Source: Streptomyces sp. AC558_RSS880
GTDB lineage: Bacteria > Actinomycetota > Actinomycetes > Streptomycetales > Streptomycetaceae
DNA length: 64,000 nucleotides
Direction of reading: 5' to 3'
Assembly (NCBI RefSeq): GCF_019049255.1
Contig: NZ_JAGMUJ010000027.1
Location: 1 to 64,000 of the forward strand
This document shows positions 45,483 to 53,845 of this stretch, one piece after another. The position numbers were made by a program, and so were the translations under genes. Position 1 is the first letter of the stretch; the number at the start of each line of letters is the position of its first letter. The notes under the pieces were generated by a model, which did no database searches, had not been told where the DNA came from, and saw only the letters and a program-made list of their open reading frames with translations.

Positions 45483-46484
45483 CTAGGGGAGGGTAACGAC
45501 CGTAGCGGCGTAGACGAGACCCGCCCCGAAGCCGATGACGAGCGCGGTGTCGCCGCTCTTCGCCTCGCCGGTCGCCAGGAGCCGCTCCATCGCGAGCGGG
45601 ATCGAGGCGGCCGAGGTGTTGCCGGTGGTGCGGATGTCACGGGCGACCGTGACGTGCTCCGGCAGTTTCAAGGTCTTCACCATCGAGTCGATGATCCGCA
45701 CATTGGCCTGGTGCGGGATGAAGACGTCCAGTTCGTCCGCGGTGATCCCGGCCGCGTCCAGCGCCTGCTGGGCGACCTTCGCCATCTCGAACACGGCCCA
45801 GCGGAACACCGCCTGGCCTTCCTGCGTGATCGCGGGGAACTTCTCGACGGTCCCGTCGCGGTAGTCCGTCCACGGCACGGTCTGCTTGATGGTCTCGGAC
45901 TTGTCGCCCTCCGAGCCCCACACGGTCGGGCCGATCGCGGGCTCCCGGGAGGGGCCGACGACCACCGCGCCCGCGCCGTCACCGAACAGGAAGGCCGTGG
46001 CCCGGTCCTCCAGGTCGGTCAGGTCGCTCAGCCGCTCCACGCCGATGACGAGGACGTATTCGGCGGAACCTTCCACCACCATGCCCTTGGCGAGGGTCAG
46101 CCCGTAGCCGAAGCCCGCGCAGCCCGCGGAGATGTCGAAGGCGGCGGCCTTGTCCGTGCCCAGCTTGTCGGCGATCTCGGTCGCGACGGCCGGGGTCTGG
46201 CTGAAGTGCGAGACGGTCGAGACGACGACGGCGCCGATCTGCGAGGCGTCGATCCCGGCGTCCGCGATCGCCTTGCCCGACGCCTCGATCGACATCGCGG
46301 CGACGGTCTCCTCGTCGGACGCCCAGTGCCGGGTCTCGATGCCGGAGCGCGAGCGGATCCACTCGTCGGACGAGTCGATCGTCTCCAGGATCACCTCGTT
46401 CGGCACGACCCGGGTGGGCCGGTAGCCGCCCACGCCGAGGATGCGCGCGTACGGGGCGCCCTTGCTGGGCTTGATCTTCGCCAT
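45483..46484 (-). CDS. fabH: Beta-ketoacyl-ACP synthase III
   Basis: A 333-residue initiating condensing enzyme that joins acyl-CoA primers (in Streptomyces mainly branched ones) to malonyl-ACP. The Cys-His-Asn triad is Cys122 (ISAGCAGFGYG), His258 (IPHQANVRI) and Asn289 (TTGNTSAAS). GGAGCC-type bases precede the ATG, 22 bp after fabD. The product feeds fabF through the carrier protein. Confidence 0.96.
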   Translation of the reverse strand: MAKIKPSKGAPYARILGVGGYRPTRVVPNEVILETIDSSDEWIRSRSGIETRHWASDEETVAAMSIEASGKAIADAGIDASQIGAVVVSTVSHFSQTPAVATEIADKLGTDKAAAFDISAGCAGFGYGLTLAKGMVVEGSAEYVLVIGVERLSDLTDLEDRATAFLFGDGAGAVVVGPSREPAIGPTVWGSEGDKSETIKQTVPWTDYRDGTVEKFPAITQEGQAVFRWAVFEMAKVAQQALDAAGITADELDVFIPHQANVRIIDSMVKTLKLPEHVTVARDIRTTGNTSAASIPLAMERLLATGEAKSGDTALVIGFGAGLVYAATVVTLP

Positions 46485-46506
46485 GCGGGTCGGCTCCTTC
46501 AGGGCG

Positions 46507-47424
46507 TCAGGCGTGCTCGGCGACGAGCTCGCGGGCCGCGTCGAGGTCGGCGGGGGTCTTCAGGGCCAGCGTCTTGACGCCGGGCAGCGCACGCTTGGCG
46601 AGGCCGGTCAGCGTGCCGCCGGGGCAGACCTCGAGGAGGGCGGTGACGCCGAGCTCCTTGAACGTCTCCATGCACAGGTCCCAGCGGACCGGGTTGGCGA
46701 CCTGGCCGACCAGGCGCTCCAGCACCTCGGCACCGGTCGCGACCGTCTCGCCGTCCTTGTTCGACACGTAGGTGACCCGCGGATCGCCCGGCGTCAGAGC
46801 CTCGGCGGCCTTCGCCAGCGTGTCGACCGCGGGGCCCATGTGGTGGGTGTGGAAGGCACCGGCCACCTTGAGCGCGACGACCTTGCGCACGCCCTCGGGC
46901 TTGTCCGCCTCCAGCGCGGCGAGCTGCTCCTTGGTGCCGGCCGCGACGACCTGGCCCGCACCGTTGATGTTCGCCGGGGTCAGGCCCAGCTTCTCCAGGT
47001 GCGCCACGGTCACCTCGGGGTCGCCGCCGAGCAGCGCCGCCATGCCGGTCTCGGTGATCGCGGCGGCGTCGGCCATGGCCAGACCCCGCTTGCGGACCAG
47101 CGAGAGCGCGGCGGTGTCGTCGAGGACGCCCGCGAAGGCGGCGGCGGTGATCTCACCGACGCTGTGACCGGCGACGGCACCGGGTGCCACGTCCCCGAGC
47201 GCGGAGGCGGACAGCAGCCCGGCCGCGACCAGCAGCGGCTGGGCGACGGCCGTGTCGCGGATCTCGTCCGCGTCGGCCTTCGTGCCGTAGTGGACGAGGT
47301 CGAGTCCGATGGCGTCGGACCACGCGGCGACGCGGTCCCCGGCACCGGGGAGGTCGAGCCATTCAGTCAGAAAGCCGGGAGTCTGGGCACCCTGGCCGGG
47401 AGCGACGAGTACGAGCACTCTCAC
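46507..47424 (-). CDS. fabD: Malonyl-CoA:ACP transacylase
   Basis: A 305-residue acyltransferase that loads malonyl onto ACP. The nucleophile is Ser88 in AGHSVGEITAAA; the catalytic His is His192 (AGAFHTHHMG). The N-terminal VLVAPGQGAQTPG is typical. First gene of the fab operon; the 83-bp gap to fasR should hold its promoter and the FasR site known from S. coelicolor. Confidence 0.95.
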   Translation of the reverse strand: MRVLVLVAPGQGAQTPGFLTEWLDLPGAGDRVAAWSDAIGLDLVHYGTKADADEIRDTAVAQPLLVAAGLLSASALGDVAPGAVAGHSVGEITAAAFAGVLDDTAALSLVRKRGLAMADAAAITETGMAALLGGDPEVTVAHLEKLGLTPANINGAGQVVAAGTKEQLAALEADKPEGVRKVVALKVAGAFHTHHMGPAVDTLAKAAEALTPGDPRVTYVSNKDGETVATGAEVLERLVGQVANPVRWDLCMETFKELGVTALLEVCPGGTLTGLAKRALPGVKTLALKTPADLDAARELVAEHA

Positions 47425-47483
47425 ACTCTCTCTTGGGGACGGCCGCAGCCGCCCGTGGGGACAAGGACGAAGAACAGCAGGCG

Positions 47484-47506
47484 CTTTTGTGGGGCCCCGA
47501 CAAAAG
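47484..47506 (-). terminator. Hairpin just past fasR stop
   Basis: CTTTTGT (47484-47490) and ACAAAAG (47500-47506) pair around a GGGG/CCCC core, a near-perfect 23-bp palindrome starting one base after the fasR stop. It may end the fasR message or be a DNA site in front of fabD; both readings fit. Confidence 0.55.
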
Positions 47507-47507
47507 G

Positions 47508-48713
47508 TCAGGGATGAAGAGCGCCATCAGCCAGACGCCCCAGGATCAGCGCGATCCGCAGCGTGAACGCAGAGCGTACATCGGAGGGTGACCATCCGGT
47601 GACGTCAGTCACACGTCGGAGCCGGTAACGCACGGTGTTGGGGTGAACGAACAGCATCCGCGCCGCGCCTTCGAGACTGCTCGCCTGCTCGAGATAGACA
47701 CTGAGCGTCTCCAGCAGCGCGGCCCCGGCCTCCTCCAGCGGTCTGTAGATCTCCTCCACCAACTGCTCACGCGCGGAGGGGTCTCCGGCGATCGCGCGCT
47801 CCGGCAGCAGATCGTCCGCCAGCACCGGGCGCGGGGCGTCCTGCCAGGCGGAGCACGCCTTCAGCCCCGCCGCGGCGGCCTGCGCGGACCGGGTCGCGGC
47901 CAGCAGATCGGGCACCACCGGGCCGGCGACGACCGGTCCCGCCGCGTACGGCCCGATCAGCGACTTGGCGACCCCGAGCGGGTTGTCGCTGCCGCCCGCG
48001 ATCACCACCAGCCGGTCGCCGAGCACCCCGGTCAGCACCTGGAGCTTGGCGTGCCGGGCGGCCCGTCGGATGGCCTCCACGGTCAGTTCGGAGTCCCCGT
48101 CGGGCGCGGTGCCCAGCACCACGCACACATGATCGGGTGAGTTCCATCCCAGGGCGGCGGCCCGCGACACGGCCCCCTCGTCGGCCTCACCGCTGAGCAC
48201 CGCGTTCACCACCAGCGACTCCAGGCGGGCGTCCCAGGCACCCCGTGCCTCCGCGGCCTGGGCGTACACCTGGGCCGTGGCGAAGGCGATCTCCCGCGCG
48301 TACACCAGCAGTGCCTCACGCAGCATGTTCTCGTCGCCGGGCGCCGCCACCTCGTCGATGGCGGACTCCATGACCTCGATGGTGGTGCGCACCATCTCCA
48401 CGGTCTGCCGCAGCGTGATCGCCCGGGTCAGCTCGCGCGGCGCGGTACCGAAGACATCGGTGGAGATGGCCTGCGGGGCGTCGGGGTGCCGGAACCACTC
48501 GGTGAAGGCGGCGATGCCCGCCTGGGCGACCAGGCCGATCCAGGAACGGTTCTCCGGAGGCATGGCCCGGTACCAGGACAGCGTCTCGTCCATCCGCGCG
48601 ATCGCCTGCGCGGCGAGGCTGCCGGACGACTTCTGCAGCCGCCTCAACGTCGCGGCGTGCGGATGGGCGGGGCGCGCTGCGGTTTCGTTGGCGCTGGTTT
48701 CGGGTTCGGGCAC
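47508..48713 (-). CDS. fasR: FasR, PucR-type activator of fatty-acid synthesis
   Basis: A 401-residue regulator with the PucR C-terminal HTH (FVHPNTVRYRLRRVTDVTGW, about residues 353-372) and a helical N-domain. In S. coelicolor the protein encoded directly upstream of fabD in this orientation is FasR, which activates fabD-fabH-acpP-fabF; the identification here rests on that synteny and length. ATG at 48713. Effector unknown from sequence. Confidence 0.9.
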   Translation of the reverse strand: MPEPETSANETAARPAHPHAATLRRLQKSSGSLAAQAIARMDETLSWYRAMPPENRSWIGLVAQAGIAAFTEWFRHPDAPQAISTDVFGTAPRELTRAITLRQTVEMVRTTIEVMESAIDEVAAPGDENMLREALLVYAREIAFATAQVYAQAAEARGAWDARLESLVVNAVLSGEADEGAVSRAAALGWNSPDHVCVVLGTAPDGDSELTVEAIRRAARHAKLQVLTGVLGDRLVVIAGGSDNPLGVAKSLIGPYAAGPVVAGPVVPDLLAATRSAQAAAAGLKACSAWQDAPRPVLADDLLPERAIAGDPSAREQLVEEIYRPLEEAGAALLETLSVYLEQASSLEGAARMLFVHPNTVRYRLRRVTDVTGWSPSDVRSAFTLRIALILGRLADGALHP

Positions 48714-48775
48714 GGGGACAAGACTGCCTTATCGGTACGGCCGCGCGTGTCGCCGGGTCTACGGTGGACGGCGTG

Positions 48776-49435
48776 ATGGACGTACGGCGCGCGCACGAGC
48801 GCTACCAGGGCGGCGATCCGGCGGCCGGGATCGAGACCCGCCACGCCTTCTCCTTCGGCCCCCACTACGACCCGGACAACCTTCGCTTCGGCGCGGTGAT
48901 CGCCTGCAACGAGGAGCGGCTGGCCCCCGGCGCGGGATTCGGCGAGCATCCGCACAGCCACACCGAGATCGTGACCTGGGTGGTGGAGGGCGAGCTGACC
49001 CACCAGGACTCCACGGGCCGGGAGACGGTGATCCGCCCCGGCGACGTACAGCGTCTGAGCGCCGCGTCGGGCGTCCGCCACGTGGAACGCAACGCCGGTG
49101 ACCGCCCTCTCACCTTCCTCCAGATGTGGCTGGCCCCGCTGGAGCCCGGCGGCGACCCGTCCTACGAGGTCGTCCCCGGCATAGCGGACTCCACCCCGTA
49201 CGCCCTCCCGGAGGCGGGCGCGATGCTCCACGTACGCCGCCTGACGGCGGGGGAGCGGACCGCCGTGCCGGACGCCGCGTACGCGTACGTCCATGTGGTG
49301 CGCGGCGAGGTGGAACTGGACGGTGAACCGCTGGGCGCGGGCGACGCGGCCCGCATCACGGACGCCAAGGACGTGGAGGCGGTCGCCGTGAGTCCGACGG
49401 CGGAGCTGCTGCTGTGGGAGATGCGGGCCGTTTAG
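48776..49435 (+). CDS. Pirin-family bicupin protein
   Basis: A 219-residue two-cupin protein. The metal-binding block EHPHSHTEIVTWVVEGELTHQDS lies near residue 60 (key residues H-x-H-x-E and H), then QRLSAASGVRHVERN, typical of pirins, some of which act as quercetin dioxygenases. ATG at 48776 is favoured by GGTGGA upstream; GTG at 48764 and 48773 are in frame alternatives. Divergent from fasR with 62 bp between starts. Confidence 0.85.
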   Translation: MDVRRAHERYQGGDPAAGIETRHAFSFGPHYDPDNLRFGAVIACNEERLAPGAGFGEHPHSHTEIVTWVVEGELTHQDSTGRETVIRPGDVQRLSAASGVRHVERNAGDRPLTFLQMWLAPLEPGGDPSYEVVPGIADSTPYALPEAGAMLHVRRLTAGERTAVPDAAYAYVHVVRGEVELDGEPLGAGDAARITDAKDVEAVAVSPTAELLLWEMRAV

Positions 49436-49465
49436 GCGGGGTCCGTCCGGTGGGTCGCCGGGACC

Positions 49466-50115
49466 TCAACGGGTGGAGGTCTGCAGGGAGCTCCGCTTGA
49501 GGACCTTGGGATGCGGCTGGTAGACGCCGGGCGGGGCGAAGGCACGGAGCGCCTGGTGGACTTCGGAGCAGGAGGCGTTGCGTTCGGCCCGGTTCAGGGC
49601 CAGGAGGGTGAAGGTCGCCAGCGGCGGACGCACGGAGACCGTTCTGGCCGGAAGACCGGTGACGTCGATCTCGCCGGGGTCACGGAAGCGGCAGAAGAGG
49701 GTGACGGAGTACGGAGCCGAGCCGACCGAGACCAGGACGCGTCCAAGTCGTACGCGATCTCCCATATCGCCCCGGAACCGTGCAGCGCGCCGACCAGGCT
49801 GGCCAGCCGCTGCTGCCCGTCCAGGACGTAGTGCACCGGGGCTCCCTCGTGCTGGGGCACGGTGTCCAGGCCTGCGATCTCATGGCCGCTGGCCAGCTTG
49901 GCCGTCGTACGCCACATGAGAAGGCTGCCGATGGGGTGGTTCCGGCGCACCGAGTCGAGGAGGTACAGGATCTGCTGCGGGGTCCAGACGAACGCCCGCT
50001 GGAACTTGGGTAAAACGATGTCGCCCGACAGGACCCGCGAAGCGAGTGAGGTGATGGGGGCGATCGTGGGCTCGGGTGTGCGTACCCGAGCCGCAGACGT
50101 CGATGGCGTTCCCAA
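49466..50115 (-). pseudogene. Frameshifted DUF262 (GmrSD-type) gene
   Basis: From TTG at 50115 (AGGGGG upstream) one frame encodes a DUF262 N-domain: ITSLASRVLSGDIVLPKFQRAFVW and YVLDGQQRLASLVGAL (key residues D-G-Q-Q-R). After IWEIAYDLD this frame turns into Ser/Pro/Arg-rich nonsense-like sequence and stops at 49594, while another frame carries plausible coding sequence (FRDPGEIDVTGLPARTVSV) down to 49466. A frameshift near 49730-49765 is the simplest explanation. Intact DUF262 proteins are several times longer, so even the joined product is truncated. The family includes the GmrSD modification-dependent nuclease and phage-defence proteins. A sequencing error is possible. Confidence 0.6.
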
Positions 50116-50206
50116 CGTGTGTCCCCCTACCTGACGACCTCCGCCGCACGAGCGGCCACGCAGTCGAGAGCAGGGGGTGCCACTGACAGTCGTGCAGGTC
50201 TGTGGA

Positions 50207-50404
50207 TTACCGCAGGCCGTCGACGAACGCCTGCCAGGCGTCGGCGCCGACGGTGACGACCGGGCCGGACGGGTTCTTGCTGTCGCGGACGGGGACGGTT
50301 CCGGCGGGGTGGATGGGGGCGACCTCGACACATTCGCCGCCGTTGCTTCCGCTGTAGCTGGACTTACGCCACCGTGCGTTCCTCAGGTCGGAGCCGGTCT
50401 CCAT
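50207..50404 (-). CDS. DUF397 domain protein
   Basis: A 65-residue protein with the DUF397 pattern: ARWRKSSYSGSNGGECVEVA, then VPVRDSKNPSGPV and DAWQAFVDGL. It overlaps the end of the XRE gene upstream by 41 bp, a larger overlap than in the first set. Partner of the XRE regulator as in other WhiJ-type loci. Confidence 0.88.
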   Translation of the reverse strand: METGSDLRNARWRKSSYSGSNGGECVEVAPIHPAGTVPVRDSKNPSGPVVTVGADAWQAFVDGLR

Positions 50405-51212
50405 AGCGTTCCTCCATCACGCGGGCGATCAGTGCCGCCGAGTCCTCGGGGGAGAGGGCTGAGGCTTGCAGCCGAGCGTAACCGACCGAGCGCTCCTTGA
50501 TCACGTGTGGACTGGCCGTCATGTGCCCTTGGTCGTAGCCGTCCATGTAGAACAGGTCGGGATCGTCATCGAACCTCAGCAGGGTGAACGTTCCCATCAT
50601 GCCGGTGTGTTGGCCGGTGACAAACGGGAGGACCTGAACGTTCACCCAAGGGTTCTCCTGGAAGCTCAACAGATGAGCGAGTTGCCGACGCATGATGTCG
50701 CGCCCGCCGATCTCAAGCAGTAGCGCGGCCTCGCTCAGAATGGCCCAGAGAGCAGGCGGTTGGTCGCGACGGAGGATGCGCTGCCGCTCCATCCGGGCTG
50801 CCACCATCTCGTCAGGCTTACTGTGGCGCTCCACGCTGAGGACAGCTCGCGCGTACTCCTCCGTCTGTAGCAACCCGTACACCAACTGGGCTTGAAACGT
50901 GGAGATGTATGTGGCCTTCGCCTCCATCTCCGCGTACGGCTGAAACCAGTTCGGGAGTTGGCTGCGCAGTACCAGGCCGATCAGGCGGGAGAACAGGCCG
51001 TCCGTGCCGAGGGCGGCGTCCACGCGTTCGGAGAAGTCGCGGGTGGGAACCTTCTTCGTGGTCTCGATCTGGCCGATCAGCGAACCCGTGCAGAAGATGA
51101 TCTCGCCGAGCTGGCCCTGCTTGAGGCCGTGCGCCTCACGCTGGCGGCGCAGTTCCCAGCCGTAGTAGTCGAGCGGGGAAGCGGTGGGGTCGAGCGACTG
51201 GATGTTGACCAC
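50364..51212 (-). CDS. XRE-family regulator with DUF5753
   Basis: A 282-residue regulator with the same plan and length as the one at 273-1121. The HTH lies at about residues 16-70 (WELRRQREAHGLKQGQLGEI, key residues), and the DUF5753 part has QLVYGLLQTEEYARAVL and WVNVQVLPF. The two are paralogues and not recent duplicates, since identity by eye is moderate. It is divergent from an ATPase gene, forming the second WhiJ-type set. Confidence 0.9.
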   Translation of the reverse strand: MVNIQSLDPTASPLDYYGWELRRQREAHGLKQGQLGEIIFCTGSLIGQIETTKKVPTRDFSERVDAALGTDGLFSRLIGLVLRSQLPNWFQPYAEMEAKATYISTFQAQLVYGLLQTEEYARAVLSVERHSKPDEMVAARMERQRILRRDQPPALWAILSEAALLLEIGGRDIMRRQLAHLLSFQENPWVNVQVLPFVTGQHTGMMGTFTLLRFDDDPDLFYMDGYDQGHMTASPHVIKERSVGYARLQASALSPEDSAALIARVMEERYGDRLRPEERTVA

Positions 51213-51263
51213 GGCGGCACCTCACTTCAACGCCTGGCAGCGTTCGTTTCTTTCCGTAGTCGA

Positions 51264-51273
51264 GCGCATGCGC
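51264..51273. promoter_or_regulatory. GCGCATGCGC palindrome between divergent genes
   Basis: Perfect 10-bp palindrome in the 80-bp gap between the XRE and ATPase genes, a candidate operator. It differs from the GGTCAC repeats of the first set. Confidence 0.3.
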
Positions 51274-51292
51274 AGCGTCGCAATATCGTGGT

Positions 51293-51712
51293 GTGAATCA
51301 CCTAACCGGTCCGCAGGCGGCGGACATTCCCAGCGAGTACCACGCCGAGTTCGCCATGGGGGAGCACTCGGCCCGGCATCTGCGCCGCATCCTGCGGCTG
51401 TACCTCGCCGGCTCGGGGCTGGCCGACGTGACCGACGCCGCCGAGCTGGCGCTCACCGAGCTGGTCGCCAACGTCGTACGGCACGTGCCCGATCGCCGCT
51501 GTCGTATCTGCTTCCTGCTCCAGCCCGGCGGAGTGCGGGTGGAGGTCGCGGACGACTGCCCCAAGCTGCCCGCGCCGGCCGTCGGCGGAGGGCTCGGCGA
51601 GAGCGGGCGCGGGCTGGTGATCGTGGACGCTGTCACCGACCGGTGGGGTGTCGCCGTCCGCCCCGGCGGGCGGGGCAAGACGGTGTGGTTCGAGTGCCTG
51701 GCCGGGGCATGA
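51293..51712 (+). CDS. HATPase_c anti-sigma-type ATP-binding protein
   Basis: A 139-residue GHKL ATPase. N box ALTELVANVVRHV near residue 46, G1 VEVADDCPKLP near 83 and lid GLGESGRGLVIVDAV near 97. The start is GTG at 51293. It resembles the protein at 1252-1713 and completes the second WhiJ-type set. Confidence 0.85.
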   Translation: MNHLTGPQAADIPSEYHAEFAMGEHSARHLRRILRLYLAGSGLADVTDAAELALTELVANVVRHVPDRRCRICFLLQPGGVRVEVADDCPKLPAPAVGGGLGESGRGLVIVDAVTDRWGVAVRPGGRGKTVWFECLAGA

Positions 51713-52114
51713 GGGCAGCCGCCGCCGGCGGCCCGGAGCACGGTCCCCTCGGTGGCCTCGTGGGTCGGCGTTCCGGTGCGTGACCAAGGGGTTGCCCTGC
51801 GGTCATCCGGTGCGGATGCTCGACCGGTCGGATCGAGGATGCGGCAGGGAGGTCGCCGGGGCTCCCGCCCGTGCGCCATCGTGACGGCATACGGGCAGGG
51901 ACGGCACGCTTCCGTGAGCCCTGCCAGCCGGCCCGGCCGCGCCCGCGTCGATCCGCGTTCCGGTGCCGACGCACGTTCACCGAATTTTTCGCGTGCGTTT
52001 CGAACGCCCCGTCGTGGATCTACGTCTTACCCCCCGCGGACCGCACAGGGGCCGGCGGTCGGCACGGCAAGGCAGGACAAGGCCCGCTCAGGTTCCGTTC
52101 GTTGGGAGAGATGC
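51713..52114. other. 402-bp gap before small exported protein
   Basis: No gene is convincing here. Open frames exist on both strands but have Arg/Pro-rich shadow composition. A possible ECF-type promoter, GAAC at 52002-52005 and CGTC at 52023-52026 with a 17-bp spacer, points to the gene at 52115; the AATTTTT run at 51983-51989 lies just before it. Confidence 0.4.
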
Positions 52115-52378
52115 ATGAAGTCGTGGCGTTCTCGTGTCGCCGTCGCGGTGGGCACCGCGGTGCTCGCCGTTCCGCTGGTCGCGGGCTCGGCGTCCGCCGC
52201 CGGAACCAACCCCTGGGGCTACCAGGAGGTCGGTGGGTGGAGGGACAAACTCACGTGCGTGGCGGACGGGCAGGAGCTCCTCGCCCAGGGTTGGGTGAAC
52301 TTCTACTGCGACTGGGATGACCCGTACTGGGTCCTGTGGGCCCTTCCCGCGAAGGACCAGCCGCCGACGGGCGGGTGA
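52115..52378 (+). CDS. Small exported protein
   Basis: An 87-residue precursor with a clear Sec signal (VAVAVGTAVLAVPLVAGSASA, cleavage near residue 29). The mature peptide of about 58 residues is rich in Trp (seven) and has two cysteines (LTCVADG and FYCDWDD), which may form one disulfide. GGGAGAG precedes the ATG. I recognise no family. Candidates are an envelope peptide or a signalling or antimicrobial-like factor; none is supported beyond size and export. Confidence 0.7.
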   Translation: MKSWRSRVAVAVGTAVLAVPLVAGSASAAGTNPWGYQEVGGWRDKLTCVADGQELLAQGWVNFYCDWDDPYWVLWALPAKDQPPTGG

Positions 52379-52396
52379 CCGGCACAGGAAGCCGGG

Positions 52397-52429
52397 GCCG
52401 GCCGGTGGCCGTGGGGGCCACCGGCCGGC
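52397..52429. terminator. Bidirectional terminator
   Basis: Perfect 14-bp inverted repeat at 52397-52410 and 52416-52429 with a 5-nt loop, between the convergent small exported protein gene and the serine hydrolase gene. Confidence 0.7.
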
Positions 52430-52438
52430 GCGCGGTGT

Positions 52439-53260
52439 TCAGCCGCGCAGCTCCGCCAGCACCGCGTCGGTGAACGGCGGCCACGCCTCGATCGCCCAGG
52501 GGCCGAAGGCGCGGTCGGCGAGGGCCACGCAGGCCGCGCCCGCGTCGGGGTCGATCCACAGGAACGTGCCCGACTGGCCGAAGTGGCCGAAGGTGCGCGA
52601 GGAGGACGACGCGCCCGTCCAGTGCGGCGACTTGGAGTTCCGGATCTCGAAGCCGAGGCCCCAGTCGTTGGGGTTCTGGTGGCCGTAGCCCGGCAGGACG
52701 CCCTTGGTGCCGGGGTACTGGACCGTCATCGCCGCGGCGACCGTACGGGGGTCGAGGAGGCGCGGGGCCTGCACCTCGGCCGCGAACCGCAGCAGGTCGT
52801 CCACCGTGGAGACGGCGTCCTTGGCGGGGGAGCCGTCGAGGGACGTCCGCGTCATCCCCAACGGCTCCAGCACCGCCTGCCGCAGGTACTCCGCGAACGG
52901 GATCTCCGTCGCCTTCGCGACATGGTCGCCGAGCTGCTCGAACCCGGCGTTGGAGTACAGCCGCCGCTCGCCCGGCGCCGACGTCACCCGGTGCTCGTCG
53001 AAGGCGAGCCCCGAGGTGTGCGCGAGCAGGTGCCGGACCGTCGAGCCCTCCGGGCCCGCCGGCTCGTCCAGCTCGATCGCGCCCTCCTCGTACGCCACGA
53101 GCACCGCGTACGCGGCGAGCGGCTTGGTGACCGAGGCGAGCGGGAAGCGGTGGGTGACCGGCCCGTGGGTGCCGAGCACCGTGCCGTCCGCCCGTACGAC
53201 ACCCGCCGCGGCGGTGGGGACCGGCCAGTTCTCGATCAGCGCGAGGCTCTTCAGCGACAT
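52439..53260 (-). CDS. Beta-lactamase-family serine hydrolase
   Basis: A 273-residue class C-type fold protein without signal peptide. The SxxK motif is SVTK (near residue 43) and the second motif YSNAGF (near 107). Such cytoplasmic members are esterases or peptidases; beta-lactam resistance cannot be inferred. The stop is close to a bidirectional terminator, and the downstream start of the GNAT gene lies 18 bp upstream, so both are probably one unit. Confidence 0.85.
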   Translation of the reverse strand: MSLKSLALIENWPVPTAAAGVVRADGTVLGTHGPVTHRFPLASVTKPLAAYAVLVAYEEGAIELDEPAGPEGSTVRHLLAHTSGLAFDEHRVTSAPGERRLYSNAGFEQLGDHVAKATEIPFAEYLRQAVLEPLGMTRTSLDGSPAKDAVSTVDDLLRFAAEVQAPRLLDPRTVAAAMTVQYPGTKGVLPGYGHQNPNDWGLGFEIRNSKSPHWTGASSSSRTFGHFGQSGTFLWIDPDAGAACVALADRAFGPWAIEAWPPFTDAVLAELRG

Positions 53261-53278
53261 GCCGTCGAGCCTAAGCGC

Positions 53279-53749
53279 TCAGAAAGTCAGCTCCAGCAAC
53301 GGGTCCGGCTTGGGCCTGAAGCCCAGCGCGACGTACAGCGGCTCGGCCTGCGGGGACGCGGTGAGGCGGACCCGCCGGGCGCCGTGCTCGCGGAACCACT
53401 CCAGCAGTGCCTCCATGCACGCGCGTGCGTAGCCGCGGCGGCGGGTGTCCGGGTCGGTGGCGACACTGAAGACGTAACCGTCGGTGCCGTGCGGATCGCG
53501 CGCGCCGCCGATGCGGTACTCCAGCGAGCCGGCCACCAGTGCCGCCAGCGCGCCCGGCCGCTCCGGGTGGTCCACGACGAACGCCACGAAGGTGCCGTCC
53601 GGCTCGGACAGCCTGTCGCGCAGCACGGGCAGCGACTCGGCGTGCCAGGCCGTGGACGGGTCGGACAGGGGCATCGAGTCGATCATCACCTGGCGCAGAC
53701 GCAGCACTTCCTCCGCGTCCTTCGGTGTCGCACGGCGTACAGAGGTCAT
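53279..53749 (-). CDS. GNAT-family acetyltransferase
   Basis: A 156-residue acetyl-CoA-dependent transferase. The CoA-binding motif is DPDTRRRGYARACMEALL near residue 98 (R-R-x-G-x-A type). The substrate is unknown. It starts with ATG at 53749 and is divergent from the MerR gene across 96 bp; the serine hydrolase gene follows. Confidence 0.85.
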   Translation of the reverse strand: MTSVRRATPKDAEEVLRLRQVMIDSMPLSDPSTAWHAESLPVLRDRLSEPDGTFVAFVVDHPERPGALAALVAGSLEYRIGGARDPHGTDGYVFSVATDPDTRRRGYARACMEALLEWFREHGARRVRLTASPQAEPLYVALGFRPKPDPLLELTF

Positions 53750-53807
53750 GACCGCACGCTAATCAGTCACCCGCCTCCGAGTCCCGCCCGTTTCTTGCCT
53801 TCACCGC

Positions 53808-53838
53808 TTGCTTGGAGTGCACTCCAGCGTTCTAGCGT
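53808..53838 (+). promoter_or_regulatory. MerR-type promoter with palindromic operator
   Basis: TTGCTT (-35, 53808-53813) and TAGCGT (-10, 53833-53838) are separated by 19 bp, the long spacer typical of MerR-controlled promoters. In the spacer is the perfect 14-bp palindrome TGGAGTGCACTCCA (53813-53826), like operators of AdhR/NmlR-type regulators. Transcription should start at about the ATG (53846), giving a leaderless message. Confidence 0.7.
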
Positions 53839-53845
53839 GGGGGTC

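Noticed and set aside
43771..46484. FabF, ACP and FabH as a type II polyketide cluster.
   Set aside because: fabD and a FasR-type regulator are adjacent, FabH has the full Cys-His-Asn triad and there is no chain-length factor, cyclase or aromatase.
52439..53260. A beta-lactam-resistance gene.
   Set aside because: The beta-lactamase fold includes many esterases; there is no signal peptide, so a resistance role is unsupported.
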